64,000 nucleotides of DNA, taken from contig OY294068.1 of the NCBI GenBank assembly GCA_958510875.1, forward strand, positions 85,723,043-85,787,042. The letters are read 5' to 3'. How positions within the stretch are numbered: position 1 is the first letter of the stretch; every line of letters starts with the position of its first letter. The DNA comes from Endomychus coccineus (Eukaryota > Arthropoda > Insecta > Coleoptera > Endomychidae). The translations under genes and the position numbers were made by a program. Shown here piece after piece: positions 39,113-52,099 of the stretch. The notes below the pieces were generated by a model, which ran no database searches, was not told the DNA's origin, and worked only from the letters and a program-made list of their open reading frames with translations.

Positions 39113-39477
39113 CCCGTTAACCTCTGAAGGTATAGTAGATCTTCGATAAACACAATGCGATTCGATGCCCTACCATAGATCAACTATTCACGCACATTCA
39201 TCTGAAGCTCAGTCGTTTTTCGAATCCCGCCTATGTTTCAATCTTTGTTTATTCATCTTTATAATCCTATGTTAAATTATCTAAGTTATCTTCGTAATAC
39301 AGAAAATTTAATTCCATATCTCTCAAGTTACCTACACGATATTGTGGCCAATCAGGCAAATAACTATAAACTTGTTTATATATGTATAAGAGATAAAGAA
39401 TTAATTTTTCTGAATTATGAAGATAACTTAGATAATTTGACATAGGATTATAAGGATGAATAAACGTAAAAGATTGA

Positions 39478-39549
39478 ACCATAGGAGGGATTCGAACCCA
39501 CATTACTGTATTTCCAGTCCAGGGTATCTACCAAGTACACCACTTCTGT
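39478..39549 (-). pseudogene. tRNA-like sequence, SINE head
   Basis: Same head with changes in the anticodon stem and loop (CTGGACTGGAAATACAG), which weaken the stem. Confidence 0.62.
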
Positions 39550-39950
39550 TCCGTTAGATTTTTAAATTTTTGTAAATATAAACCTCTGAAAGGATAGTAA
39601 ATCCTTGATGAACACAATGCGATTCGATGCCCTACCCTAGATCAACTATTCACGCAAATTCATATGAAGTTCAGCCGTTTTGAAGTGAGGATTCTAGGTT
39701 AAATTATAGCTATGGTTGGCCATTACTTGACAGTACTTATTCAATGACAACATTCCGGTTCTTATATATTCCAATAGAACTGACTGAGAAATGTTATGGT
39801 TAAGTATGGACAAGTTTGAATTTTTTAGCCTAATTAGCCATAATTCCGTGTAGGTGACTTAAGAGATATAGGATACAATTTTCTGAACTATGAAGATAAC
39901 TTAGATATTTTAACATAGGATTATTAAGATGAATAAACGTAAAAGATTGA

Positions 39951-40022
39951 ACCATAGGCGAAATACGAAGCCACATTACTGAATTTCTAGTCCAGGGTGT
40001 TTACGAATTACACGACTTTGGT
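39951..40022 (-). pseudogene. tRNA-like sequence, SINE head
   Basis: Most degraded of the five; the B box is mutated (TTCGTATTTCG). Confidence 0.55.
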
Positions 40023-40429
40023 ACCGTTAGATTTTCATATTTTTGTAAATATAAACCTCTGAAAGTATAGTAGATCATGAATTAACACAATGCGATTCGA
40101 TGCTCTACCATAGATCAACTATTTACGCACATTCATCTAAAGTTCAGTCGTTTTGAAGTAAGGATTGTAGGTTAAAGTATTGCTATGGTTGGCAATTTCT
40201 TGACAGTACTTATTCAATGACAGCATCCCGGTTCTTATATATTTCAGTAGAACTGACTGAGAAATGTTCAGGTTAAGTATAAACAAGTTTGAAGTTTCTT
40301 TGCCTAATTGGCCACAATTTCGTGTAGGTAACTTAAGAGATATAGAATTGAATTTTCTGAATCATGAAGATAACTTAGATAATTTAACATAGGATTATGA
40401 AGATGAACAAACGTGAAAGTATTGAATTG

Positions 40430-41400
40430 AAACTCTCGATATCTCTCACATATTATCAAACCTCCTATATGTGATAACAACAGTTTTACTCTGAATTCCT
40501 CTCATTTTGTTGGGAAACTCCCATAACCCTAGAAGCTGTTTCCATACCTGCCAAAGATATTACAATGTGCTTACTTCCGTCAACTGATTTTTATCCATCT
40601 TGAACACATTTTTTGTCATCGAAAATTTGATGAGCAGACTTCGGGAGTTGGCATGCGTTCATTTTCTCGGATCATAGTTGATATTTAGGAAACATTCGAG
40701 CAAGATGCTATCGAATAGTTCAGATATATCGGCGACACTTTTGTCATTTGGCAGCATGGTCACGAGAATCCTATTCCAATCCTCAATCATTCAAATTTTT
40801 TAGATCTCAATATCATCTGTCTTATTATCAAATAATTATTCCCATTATAACATTCAAAAAGCCTTAAAGAAATACGCTTCGCCTAAGATTTCTAATCCAC
40901 CTGGCCATAAAATCCCCACCCTCCTTATCCCCTGCCTTTCTTCCATATGTTGAGATTATAACAGATCGAATTTTCAAAATCCTTGAGAAGCGTAATATTT
41001 CTACTCGTTTTTCCACACTTCCATACTCCTAATACTATCTCAGTATTACAGACCTACCAAGCATCCTCTTCCTCCTCTCCATTCGGAAAGTGTTCCACGC
41101 ATTTCAGTTTTCGCGATAAAGGGTACATTGGCAAAACAGGTCGTGCAATAGCTACCCGAGTAAAAGGAATTGAGCGCTGTACAAGGCTCCTCAACATCTG
41201 TAGATAAGCCCTTGCGAAACATGAGTTTGACATAATCATGAAATACTTTCCGGAAATACTAAAATCCTAGTCGGAGCCCAAACTTCGGTCAGCGAAAAGT
41301 CTTCGAAGCCATAGAAATCCTGAATCAACCAAATAATCTAAACCATGACTCGGAATATCACCTTCTCCACATGTAGAAACCTATCCAACCGGAAACCAGA
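40430..41400 (+). pseudogene. Decayed PLE of a second family (RT and GIY-YIG)
   Basis: Plus-strand relic distinct from PLE1. Reading across stops gives, in order, KFDEQTSGVGM near 40630 (the motif B region), FRYIGDTFVIWQHG near 40720 (motif C, the active-site pair degraded to G-D), FLDLNIICL, and then at 41124-41200 GYIGKTGRAIATRVK, a GIY-YIG-type nuclease core, ending with the EYHLLHMWKP tail. Frameshifts and stops throughout; non-functional. The relics at 7545-7640 and orthologues look like the 3' end of this family. Confidence 0.78.
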
Positions 41401-41696
41401 AATTTTCATAATATTTATTTTTTGAAGATGTGTATCAAGACTTGAGGAAAGATTGGTATCTATATTTTGTGAGGGTTGGTTGTCTTGTACATCGTCGGTA
41501 AGGTCTAAATTTCCTGCAAAGTTTCTTGAGTATTCGACAATGTCTTGATCTATTTCGCCAGGATTCGTTCCAAATTGCATAGATCTGAATGTGTCACAGA
41601 CAATCGGCGTTAGTGTTATGTTTACCTTTTTATAGTCATACTACTCCTCCAGTTTGGGTCTCCATCTGGATAATTTTGAATTGCATTCTTCCATAT
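41401..41696 (-). other. Unrecognised coding-like segment
   Basis: A minus-strand frame (41338-41580) encodes an acidic, Asn/Asp-rich stretch beginning at ATG MQFGTNPGEIDQDIVEY. Upstream on the same strand, another open stretch contains the block IQNYPDGDPNW, and the two are separated by about 41 nt with AAG-GTAAAC and TTCAG at its ends. That is short for an intron. It may be a remnant of a host or transposon gene between two elements; I do not recognise the product. Confidence 0.3.
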
Positions 41697-43690
41697 CAAA
41701 TCAGACAATAAAACTAAATCAATGTGGAATATTATAAATACGATCCGGGGTGAGCAATAACTTTGATTTCTCAAAAAACCCTGAAGTACTTGCAAATGAC
41801 TTCAACTCATATTTTGCGGAAATGGCTCCTAACTTGTGTAAGAGCTTGCCTTCCGTAGAATTTGAAAATTCTATACCAAGTGTATGAAAATACGTTTTTT
41901 TTGTTTGATGTTACCAAAAAAGAGATAATGAATATAGCAAAAAAATTGAAAAATAAAAACAGCAGTGGTCATGATGAAATTCCTTTATCAATATTAAAAA
42001 AGTCTATATGTTATATCGCGGAACCAATATGTCTTCTTTTGAATAATTCTTCCCGAATTGGCATGTTCCCGGATATTCTCAAAATAGCTCTTGTTAAACC
42101 ACTATTCAAGAAAGGACAAGTTACTGGCATGAGAAACTACAGGCCTATTAGCTTGCTATCTTCCTTTTCTAAAATATTTGAGAAAATGTTAAGTACAAGG
42201 CATACAAAATTTTTCGTTAAGTTTGCTATTTTTAACAAATGACTTTATGAAAGGTAAAGATATAGAAACAGCAATTCTTGAATTTACACAACGAATTTTA
42301 ACGGCACTGGAAGATAAAGATATCCCTTGTGGCATATTTCTTGATTTTTCCAGGGCCTTTGATTGTGTTGATCATAATATTTTATCGAAAAAACTTAAAA
42401 AATATGGAATTAGAAGGAAACAGTTATCACTGATAGCAAGCTATTTGAGTGGTAGAAAACAAAGAGTAATGTTGAATGTTAATGGGAAGGAATATGTATC
42501 GAAAGAAGAGGTAATGGAAATGGGTGTTCCGCAGGGTAGCACAGTGAGTCCACTGCTCTTTTTAATTTATATTAATGCCATTGCCGATACTGAGGAAGAA
42601 ATGGTAAACTATGCCGACGATTCAAATGTATTAATTAAATTTAAAAATTTACTTCGTCTAAGTAGCGAACTATCCAGGATTGTGGCAGTGATTGAAAGTT
42701 GGTGTATACAAAATAAACTTATTCTGAATAAAAAGAAGACTGACTGCATGTTATTTACTATAGTTGAATCAATAGTATATATACCGGAATCGGTTTGTAT
42801 AAATATGGAAAACACAAAAATAAGCGAAAACTGCAAATTTCTGGGGATTTACATAGATCACACCCTCAATTGGACCAAAGAAATTGGGTACATATCTAAA
42901 CGCCTTTCTTCGGTAATATACAGTATAAGAGTAATGAAACAGCAGTTAAATACTGAAACACTTAAAATGATGTATTACGCCAATTTTCAGTCATTGTTAC
43001 ATTTTGGAATTATTTTTTGGGGTAACTCCACAAACACTAAAATCTTATTTACTCAACTAAAACGTATTTTGCGAGCCATTTTCGATCTGAAATTTCATCA
43101 GTCATGTAGGGATGTTTTTAGGAAAAATCACATTCTTACTTTAGCGGGTCTTTACATTCAAGAATGTCTTACTATTTAATTTTAAAAATAAGCATTATTT
43201 TGAAGAATTGGAGAAACAAAAAGTATATGACACTCGCACACTTGCATATAATTATCCCGTTCATAAATTGTCTCTAACAGAGAAGAATACCTTATACATG
43301 TCACTTAAACTTTATAATAGCCTGCCGAAAGTCTTACAGCTCTGTCAGGGAATAAAACAATTCAAAAAAGGAATTCATTTATTCCTTCTTGAGTTAGAAC
43401 CGTACAGTACTCAGGAATATCTAAATCGAGATTGCCAATAAAATAGCTATATTTTCTTTTTATCTAATTTATTTACCTGTGTGTTTCTTCAACTTCTGGT
43501 TTTATTTAATGTTTGTTTATCCAATTGTATTTATTATTGTGTGTGATTTTAAATTATTTATTTAATATTTACTTTAACTCACTTTTATCCTTAATGTAGG
43601 TCAAATGCATACTTCTTGTTTTTTGGTGACGTATTTCATTTTATTGTGACAATCATATTGAAATAAAATTATTCTTATTCTTATTCTCAT
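41697..43690 (+). pseudogene. 5'-truncated LINE, jockey/CR1-like reverse transcriptase
   Basis: Plus-strand non-LTR element lacking ORF1 and the endonuclease. Reading order: KSMWNIINTIRG (41715), the fingers region LVKPLFKKGQ and NYRPISLLSSFSKIFEKM, motif A LDFSRAFDCVDH, motif B GVPQGSTVSPLLFLIYINA, motif C NYADDSNV, FLGIYIDHTLNW, then the C-terminal VYDTRTLAYNYPVH and LYNSLPK blocks. It is broken by stops near 41780 and 41886, a small deletion near 42240 and a frameshift near 43180. The 3' end has AATAAA followed by a TTATTC-type simple tail at about 43665-43690. APE-type LINE; the exact clade is not settled. Confidence 0.88.
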
Positions 43691-43954
43691 TCATATTGAA
43701 TAAGCAAAGGAGTAGGCAATTGTAAGTATGAATGGTGAACGTTCATCTGTACAAGAATGGTAGGAAATCTGTACATATCCATACTATGGCTAGAAGCTCT
43801 TTTTCGATCGTCCTATACCGTAGCTTTGTCTCGTTTAGTGTTCTTGATGCGTACGCTTATTGATTCGTTATTTTGTATTTATACTGGCAAGAGCGATGAT
43901 GCAATAACAAAAATTTTTGGGTCTGTCGACAAAATAAAAGGTTTTGAGAAATAG
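43691..43954. other. Short unassigned stretch
   Basis: No recognised gene. A 65-codon open frame at 43757-43954 has no recognisable domain. Confidence 0.4.
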
Positions 43955-45859
43955 GGAAATTGAAGAATGGAATAGCTAGTTAATATATATCTTATTTCGA
44001 AACAATCTATGAATTCATTATCATGTTTGACCTTTACCTCTTCTTTTATACAATTTGTCATTGGTGATTTTGGCGAAATCACGGTAAAATCGTAGGCAAT
44101 TTCCTAACACTCCTAAAAACTCAATTTCCTTCTGGGAAATGGTAATTTGGAAATTTTCAATCATGAGGGTTCGGCTAAGCCCCTTCAGGGGTAACGATAA
44201 ATCTTAAATATTGTACAGATTTTAGTAAAAATTCTGATTGGTCAAGTTCCCGAAGTCTCTCAAATATTTATTTGAGTCGTTCAATTTATTCTTGAAGGTA
44301 ATATGATTATATCGTCTAATAGATAAATAAGACAAATTTCGTGTTGTAGGCCTCTCAACACGTTATCCATAATTATCAGAAATGCTGCGCCTAAATTTGT
44401 AGTGACCTCCTTCAGTAGAATATCCAGTTTTCTTATTTTTTATAGAAAGATTTCAGAAATCAAATTTGACTTGATATTGATTAGTGTTAGTGAAGTTGTT
44501 ATGGCTGAATTTTTCCAAATATTCACTAGGGCTTTTGGCACAGTTACTGCACTGATACCAAAATCAATGTGATCTAAAATACCAAGTCCATACGTTTCCT
44601 TTACAGGAATTACAACTATTATTTCCAAGCAATTTTTGACTAATATTAACAAGATGAAATTTATGCGTGTCATTGACATTGAATATTTCAAATATTGGTA
44701 TTTTCATCACTTCATGCTATGTGCAGTTCGAACATTGAATTTTTCTAAGAAATCCATATTTGCTAAAATTCACGAGATTATTTTGGATAGATAAAACTTC
44801 TATCTATGAGGAGCTTCGCGTCAGGAATGTCTGGTAAATTTTCTCAGACTAAATTGAGTGTAACCAAAATCAATCGACATAACAAGAAACTCTAGATGTC
44901 TTAGATTTGTTTTTGTTGTTTCCAACATCGAAAAAATTATGTTATTACGGTTACAAGTTTTGAAACTCATTGTATGCTAGGACAGATTAATGAAATCTGA
45001 TATTGTAAGTTAAAAACCTTGAAATCTTCAAAACACATTTCGAATCTAAAAACACATATTTTTCAAAAACATCGATTTTGTGGTAGAAATAGACCAAATA
45101 TTCTACTTTTTTGGGAAAAACGTATACAAGTAAATATTTGACGAGAAATAAGCAATTTGATTTATTCGAATAAACTACGGAAAGGACCCTATTTTGGGCC
45201 CAGAATTTTAAATGACCTTTAATCGGGTCTCAAATGACTCATTTTGCTCTTCTCTACATGACAAAATTACATTTTTGACCTCGAATAATAGTCATATCTT
45301 CAGCCGCCATGGTCTTAAGTTGATCGCACATACACCACCATGTTCAGAGCACGAAAAGACATAATTATCGAATATGAAATGGGACTAAGTTTCAACACGC
45401 AAGTCGTCTACTGAAGTATTTTATCACGACCGGATCAATCATAAAATTTGGGTGAATTGCATAGAAATAATACTGGTGAACTTAAGAAATGTCAAAACCT
45501 AGAAAAACTACATAATACATCTCATTGGTTATAAACTGTGTCCCCGGATTGTTGAAACGACTTTTATAAAAGATAAAAAATTTTCGATCTTAGTTCTGAT
45601 TTTTTGGGGTTCAACCCTGCTTCATTGAAGACTAATACCTTACCTTACAATTACAGGTTTGAAAAATCAAGTTTATCTCTGGAATTTTTGAAAAACCTAA
45701 TTTTTTGAGTATTGCATTTTATGGCGCAAATATAACAGAATCTTATTGAGAAAATGATCATTTGGCTCTCATACCAAATATCAAAATCTTCAGCCAACTG
45801 CAATTTTGGTACATTTCTTTGGGAAATAAACATTACAAGAATATGTGAGAGATCAAATT

Positions 45860-46035
45860 TTGGTCGAGCTCGTCATGCAGGGGTGAGGGTTCCAATCTCA
45901 ACTATGGTTCGATCGTTACTTTTATTCATATTAATAATGTTATGTTAAATAATCTAAGTTATTTCCATAAGTTAGGAAATGAAATACAAATATTCTTATA
46001 CGGAATTATGACCCATTAGGTAAAGAAAGTATGAA
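45860..46035 (+). repeat. SINE relic, unit C
   Basis: Orthologue of 12690-12885, with a B-box-like GGGTTCCAAT and the same tail. Confidence 0.58.
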
Positions 46036-46474
46036 GCAAAATAACGAATAGTTTCAAATATAATGTTCTGTTAGTTACCTCTGAATATTCCGATTTTTTT
46101 TTTGCTTTCGAAGCCTAAAAATTTGATTTGAGTGTTCTTCTCAGATACGTTTATGTTCTCTTGTGTCAACATCAAGAGATTCCAATATTAGATTGCTAAA
46201 GTCTATACATGTTTACTTGGAATAATTTTCACCTGTTCAGAGTAGGATTTAATTCATTATTAGAATGATATAAGTCACAATAAATTGTAGTTATCTTAAG
46301 ATAGAGTACATTGGAGCGGCAGTTGAAGATGCTGTAAGGCTTCCAGTTGGAATACTTGTTGACGTACTAGTTAGGAGCTTCCATTGAAGTTGCTAATAAT
46401 GATCCCTGTGAACATCCAATTGTAGTGCATGTTGAAGTTCCTGTTGATGTTGCTGTTGATGACACTTGTGGATA

Positions 46475-48990
46475 TCAACTTGTAGTTCCTGTCGGAGTAG
46501 CTGTTGTAGATCCATGTGGATCTCCTGTTGGAGTTGCTGTTGAAGATCCTTGTGGACCACCTGTTGAAGTTGCTGTTGAAGAGCCTTGTGAATTTCCAGT
46601 TGGACTATCTGTTGGCGCAGCTGTTGAAGATCCAGGTGAACTTCCAGTTGGAGAGCCAGTTGAGGTGCCTGTTGGAGTTCCTGCTGACGCAGCTGTTGAA
46701 GATCCCTCTGGACCCCCTGTTGAGTTTGCTGTTGAAGATCCATGTAGACTCCCAATTGTGATGTCTGTCAGAGATCCCGTAGGGGTTGCTGTTGAAGATC
46801 CATGAGAACTCCCAGATGAAGTGGTCGTTGCAATTCCAGTTGGAATACCTGTTGGGGTAGCTGTTGAAGATCCAGGTGAACTTCCAGTAGGAGTGCCATT
46901 TGGGGTGTCTGTTGGAGTTCCTGTTGGGGTTGCTGTTGAAGATCCTTGTGGACCACCTGTTGGAGTTGCTTTTGTAGATACATGTGAACTCTCAGTTGGT
47001 GTGCCAGTTGAGGAGCCTGTTGGAGTTCCGGTTGGGGTAGCTATTGAAGATCCCTGTGGACCACCTATTGGGGTTGCCGTTGAAGATCCATGTAGACTCC
47101 CAATTGTGATGTCTGTCAGAGATCCCGTAGGGGTTGCTGTTGAAGATCCATGAGAACTCCCAGATGAAGTGGTCGTTGGAATTCCAGTTGGAATACCTGT
47201 TGGGGTAGCTGTTGAAGATCCAGGTGAACTTCCAGTAGGAGTTCCATTTGGGGTATCTGTTGGAGTTCCTGTTGGGGTTGCTGTTGAAGATCCTTGTGGA
47301 CCACCTGTTGGAGTTGCTGTTGTAGCTACATGTGAACTCTCAGTTGGTGTGCCAGTTGAGGAGCCTGTTGGAGTTCCGGTTGGGGTAGCTATTGAAGATC
47401 CCTGTGGACCACCTGTTAGGGTTGCTGTTGAAGATCCATGTAGACTCCCAATTGTGATGTCTGTTAGAGATCCCGTAGGAGTTGCTGTTGAAGATCCATG
47501 GGAACTTCCAGATGAAGTGCTCGTTGGAGTTCCTGTTGGATTAGCTGTTGAAGATCCCTGAGGACTCCCTGTTGAACTTGCTGTTGAAGATCCTTGTGGA
47601 CCACCTGTTTGAGTTGCTGTTGAAGAGCCTTGTGGATTACTGGTTGGACTACCCGTTGGCGTAGCTGTTGAAGATCCAGGTGAACTTCCAGTTGGTGTGC
47701 CAGCTGGAGTGCCTGATGGAGTTCCTGTTGGAGTAGCTGTTGTAGATCCCTGTGAACCTCCTGTTGGAGTTGCTGTCGAAGATCCTTGTGGACCACCTGT
47801 TTGAGTTGCTGTTGAAGAGCCTTGTGGATTACTAGTTGGACTACCCGTTGGCGTAGCTGTTGAAGATCCACGTGAACTTCCAGTTGGTGTGCCAGTTGAA
47901 GTGCTTGTTGAAATTTCTGTTGGGGTAGCTGTTGAAGATCCCTGTGGACCACCTGTTGGAGTTGCTGTTGAAAATTCATGTATACTCCCAATCGTGATGT
48001 CTGTTAGAGATCCCGTAGGAGTTGCTGTTGAAGATCCATGGGAACTTCCAGATGAAGTGCTCGCTGGAGTTCCTGTTGGATTAGCTGTTGGAGTAGCTGT
48101 TGAAGATCCCTGTGGACCTCCTGTTGGAGTTGCTGTTGAAGATCCTTGTGAATTTTCAGTCGTAGTGCCCGTTGGGGTAGCTGTTGAAGATATAGGTGGA
48201 CTCCCAGTAGGGGTACCAGTTGGGGTGACTGTTTGAGTTCCGGTTGGAGCAGCTGTTGAAGATCCCTGTGGACCACCTGTTGGGATTGCTGTTGAAGATC
48301 CATGAATACTCCCAATTGTGATGTCTGTTAGAGATCCTGTAGGAGTTGCTGGTGAAGATCCAGGTGAACTCCCAGTTGGGGTGCCAGTTGATGTGCTTGT
48401 TGGAGATCCTGTTGGAGAAGCGGTTGAGGATCCCTGTGTTGGGGTTGCTGTTGAAGATCCTTGTGGAGTTCCAGTTGCAGCGCTCGTTTGGATAGCTTTC
48501 AAAGATACACGTGATTTCTCAGTTGTGCTGCCTGTTGGATTTCCCGTTGGATTTGATGTTGAAGATCCATGCGGAATTTCATTTGTAGTGCCTGTTGGAA
48601 TAGCACTTGTAGATCCTTGTGAATTTCCTGTGGGGGTGCCCGTTGGGATAGCTATTGAAGATTCATGTGAAATCCCAATTGTGGTGTCTGGTTGAGTTCC
48701 CGTTGGAGTGGCTGTTGAAGAGTCATGGGGACTCCCAGTTGTAGCGCCTCTTGTAGTTTCTGTTGAAGATGCTCGTGGATTCTCAGTTGAAGTACCCGTT
48801 GGGGTGGCTGTCGAAGAACCGGGTGGACTCTCAGTTGATGTGCCTGTGGAGTTCTCGTTGAAGTTGCTGTTGAAGATCCATCGGAACATCCAGTGGTAGT
48901 GCCCTTCGAAGTTTCTGTTGATGTAGCTGTTGAAGATTCAGTTGTCAGTTCCAAATGATTGTCCCCTAATGCCTTTCCTGAACATCCAAG
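46475..48990 (-). pseudogene. Mucin-like exon, copy C, expanded and with one 1-nt frameshift
   Basis: Minus-strand exon of 2516 nt, twice the length of copy A. A polypyrimidine-CAG acceptor (48991-48993) precedes LGCSGKALGDNH. About 45 codons in, a single T is missing on the plus strand at about 48847, in CCTGTGGAG where the repeat normally reads CCTGTTGGAG. Downstream the repeat frame is open for about 800 codons to the conserved stop at 46475-46477. The spacer SLTDITIGS(I/L)H occurs five times and marks a higher-order repeat; one 348-bp unit (116 residues) is duplicated next to itself at 46821-47168 and 47169-47516. With the missing base counted, the exon is 839 codons, a multiple of three like copy A. 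No ATG precedes the acceptor in frame. It may be a recent pseudogene or an assembly error in a living gene. Confidence 0.72.
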
Positions 48991-49025
48991 CTGGAAAAAG
49001 CAAACGATAATATCAATTAGAAAAT

Positions 49026-49590
49026 GAGACTGAGAAATGTTCTGGGTAAGAATAAACAAGTTTGAAGTTTCTTTTAAATTAGGATTCTGAAGATGAATAA
49101 ACGTAAAACATAATCAATATTCGACTCCACATTACTGGATGTCTAGTCCAGGGTGTACACCAATTACACAATTACAGTTCGGTTTCGTCAGATTCTTGTA
49201 TTTTTGTGAATATAAACCTCTGAAAGGATAGTAGATCATTGATGAATAGAATGCGATCCGATGCCCTACCATAGATCAACTGTTTACATACATTCATCTG
49301 AAGTTTAGTCGTTTTGGAGGAAGGATTGTAGGTTAGAGTATTTCTATGATTGGCAATTACTCTTGACAGTACCTATTCAATGTCACCATCCCGGTCCTTA
49401 AGTTTTTCAATAGAACAGACTGAGAAATGTTCTGGGTAAGTATTAGCAATTTTGAAGTTTCTATGCGTAATTGGCCACAATTTCGTGTAGGTACATAAAG
49501 AGATATAGAGTTAAATTTCATGAATTATGGAGATAACTTAGGTATTTCAACATAGAATTATAAATATGAATAAACGTAAAACATTGCTTA
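49026..49590 (-). repeat. Degraded tRNA-bearing satellite copies
   Basis: Two partial copies of the 38146-40425 repeat, recognised by ACTGAGAAATGTTCTGGG at about 49026 and 49412, and by a degraded tRNA-like head at about 49115-49185. Confidence 0.7.
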
Positions 49591-50483
49591 AATTGAAGAT
49601 GCCACTTGGAACAACAATTTATGTTAGTCTGATAAAACAGAATTGAAAATCTTCACGGAATAGCATCAGTGCAAACATGAAAACTGTAATGGAATTGTTC
49701 ATTCTGAATTAATGTTCTTAATTCTCATTTTTTCCATCAAGACTGGCTGCTGGAATTGTGTAGGAAAGGATCTGAATATGAAGACATGGAAAATCGCTAT
49801 TTTCTGAAAGAATCGCATATGTTCGTTCCTCATACATGTCAAATATAATTTTAAGAACACGATTGTGTTGAAGTAGAATCTAGGTATTTGATTGATTTAA
49901 TAATAAGAGTAAGAGTTCTATAATTGGTAGATGTTATCGATATGTTTAAGAATATCTGTATATCATAATAATTTGATGCAAAACTTTAGTCTTAGTATTT
50001 GCACCAGAAAAACAAAATTTCAATTGATGAACAACAAGTATTTTCCTCAACTTTCTGTTTCTGTAAGACATTTTTCTTTAATAGTTCCCGTTTTTGAGAA
50101 CATCGCGGAATTTGTATATGCAATACACCCCTGGTCTTATAATCTATCAACTTCAGTTGATGTCTCAAGTCGTGATTGTCACTCGCTATGAGGTGAGCTG
50201 TATACAATTCAATACAATGCAATTATTACCCTTGCAAAAACAATCAGGATTGTCATTGATGAAATAATACAACAAAATATAAACTTTCATACATTCTACA
50301 GGTCGAGTATCTCTAATAATTGTAGTTGCTGCTTTCCGCTCATGAAAAATTCGTTATTGAAACCCAATTCCAGTATAACAACTCAATGAAATTGCGGAAC
50401 ATGACGCCATCAAACAGTGATGAATCAAACGTTGAGTATTCCGGCAACTGAGATACCATTTTCATTAGATCATGTTGACAAAA
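49591..50483. other. No recognised gene between units C and D
   Basis: About 900 bp without similarity to the A/B interval at 14640-15200 that I can see. An 86-codon plus-strand frame (49931-50191) has no recognisable domain. Confidence 0.45.
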
Positions 50484-52099
50484 TGTGTATTTCGTTTTCT
50501 ACATGATGAGTTAGTGTTTGAAACTATATGTCCTGTAATAAAGCAGAATAAATTTTTACTCACCGAACACGTGAGAGAAATTATCAATATAGGTAAGATA
50601 ACTCCTGTGTAGGAAACCATTATGAAAATACTATTTGTATTATATTAGACAAACAGGACAATAGCACTACTGTTCCAAATGTTAGTAGCTGTGTGTATAT
50701 ATATACAAATGCTCTGGGATCTGTATCTTATCTTGGATTGTTTTTCTCTTCAAATCATACGAGGGAACGATATCATTAGTAATTCCATGTTCGTTATCAC
50801 ATAGGCTTTGTTGAGGAGAGTGAATGAATCACGACGCATTATGGGTGTTTTTTCGGCTTGATAGACATTTAAATTGGAATAAAACGAGTACAATTTTACT
50901 AATTGAACGTATTTCTGGTTTCCGTTGATAGAAAATATTTTGCCGTTTATTGTTGGTATATTATTTGGGTTTTGGACCATCGCCAGTGGCATCGCTCATT
51001 CAAGAATTGGTTACCTCAATTCAGTTTAGTGTGAATAGTATAGTTTTTTACGAGATAATAAATTATAGATTTTTACACTCATCATATTACAGGATAATTA
51101 AGACTTGAATAATATCGGAATCTCAGATATTATAGAATTCAAGAATCTTATATAGAGGATGAATTGCAGGACATGTATGAACATTAAATCATAAACTGTC
51201 TGAGATCATCCATGTGAAACAATTGAGACAATTTTGATACCAAACATATTCCGGCTAGGCTAATATTATTTAAAATTGTTTAAATTTTCCATTTGAATGA
51301 AAATGTTTCTGGTTGACATATAATTGAAATGTACACTCAGAAAAATTAACGCGGCACCACGATGTTTGTTTTCATTTCAGATTGGAATATGTCTTATAGA
51401 AATTGAACACAAACTGGCCAATTCATAGCTTATATGTCAAACTCTCCTGAAAAATTAGCCATAACTGTACTCTCGTTGCATGAACATCAGGCTGTTCCAT
51501 TTGACGACGTGTCGAGGTAGGGCGTTCTCGAAGCTCGCGGATCATTAACAACCAGTCTTCAACAGTATCGTGTTCCAAGATTACGGTTTGTGAAAGGCTT
51601 AACGGAGGAAATTATTATTTGAGCACGTGCATCACGATTTTAATGTCTAGCTCACGTTCCGCTGTGTAAAAAATTTGGAAATTCAACAATTCAATTGAGG
51701 GAAAAAATCAAAAAGGAAATAAATTCATTATTTTATCTGTAACAGATCGTCAAAGCTACTTATAATTCAAAGTATCCAACATGTGAACCAGAAAACTAGG
51801 AATGAAAGAGAAAATCCGAGGTAACATAACATATGTACAGTGAATGATGAAATTTTGGTCCCTAACAGTTTGTGCCAGTGCGCATTTTTGTACTATGCCA
51901 CATCTATTTTGACATCATGTTCTCTTGCTGTCGTGTATCACAGGAGTGAACCATGTAATGAACATTGTTGCAAATCTCAATATTCTGTTTTATGTGATAT
52001 AGACATTGGAATATGTATCAGGATGAGAGTATCAAGATACCTAGTTCCATGATTCTTTTATGTCAGTCTTTACAGTTACTATATGCTAGTTTAGTATCC

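Larger units (their letters stand above)
38146..40425. repeat. Satellite-like repeats containing a tRNA-like sequence
   Basis: At least five copies of a repeat made of a tRNA-like head, a conserved 3' tail (TTATTCATC, CCTATGTTAAATTATCTAAG) and an upstream segment (GATGCCCTACC, GACAGCATCCCGG). The two best tandem copies repeat with a period of about 473 bp (39777 to 40250). Most are in minus orientation; 38536-38942 is inverted. Further degraded copies lie at 49026-49590. The composition is that of a tRNA-derived SINE that has become tandemly arranged. Confidence 0.8.
43955..49020. repeat. Duplication unit C (right half only)
   Basis: Collinear with 10730-14510 of unit A, more divergent than B is from A. 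It starts abruptly within the stretch that is deleted in B and at which D ends. It contains the SINE relic and the longest mucin-like exon. Confidence 0.9.
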
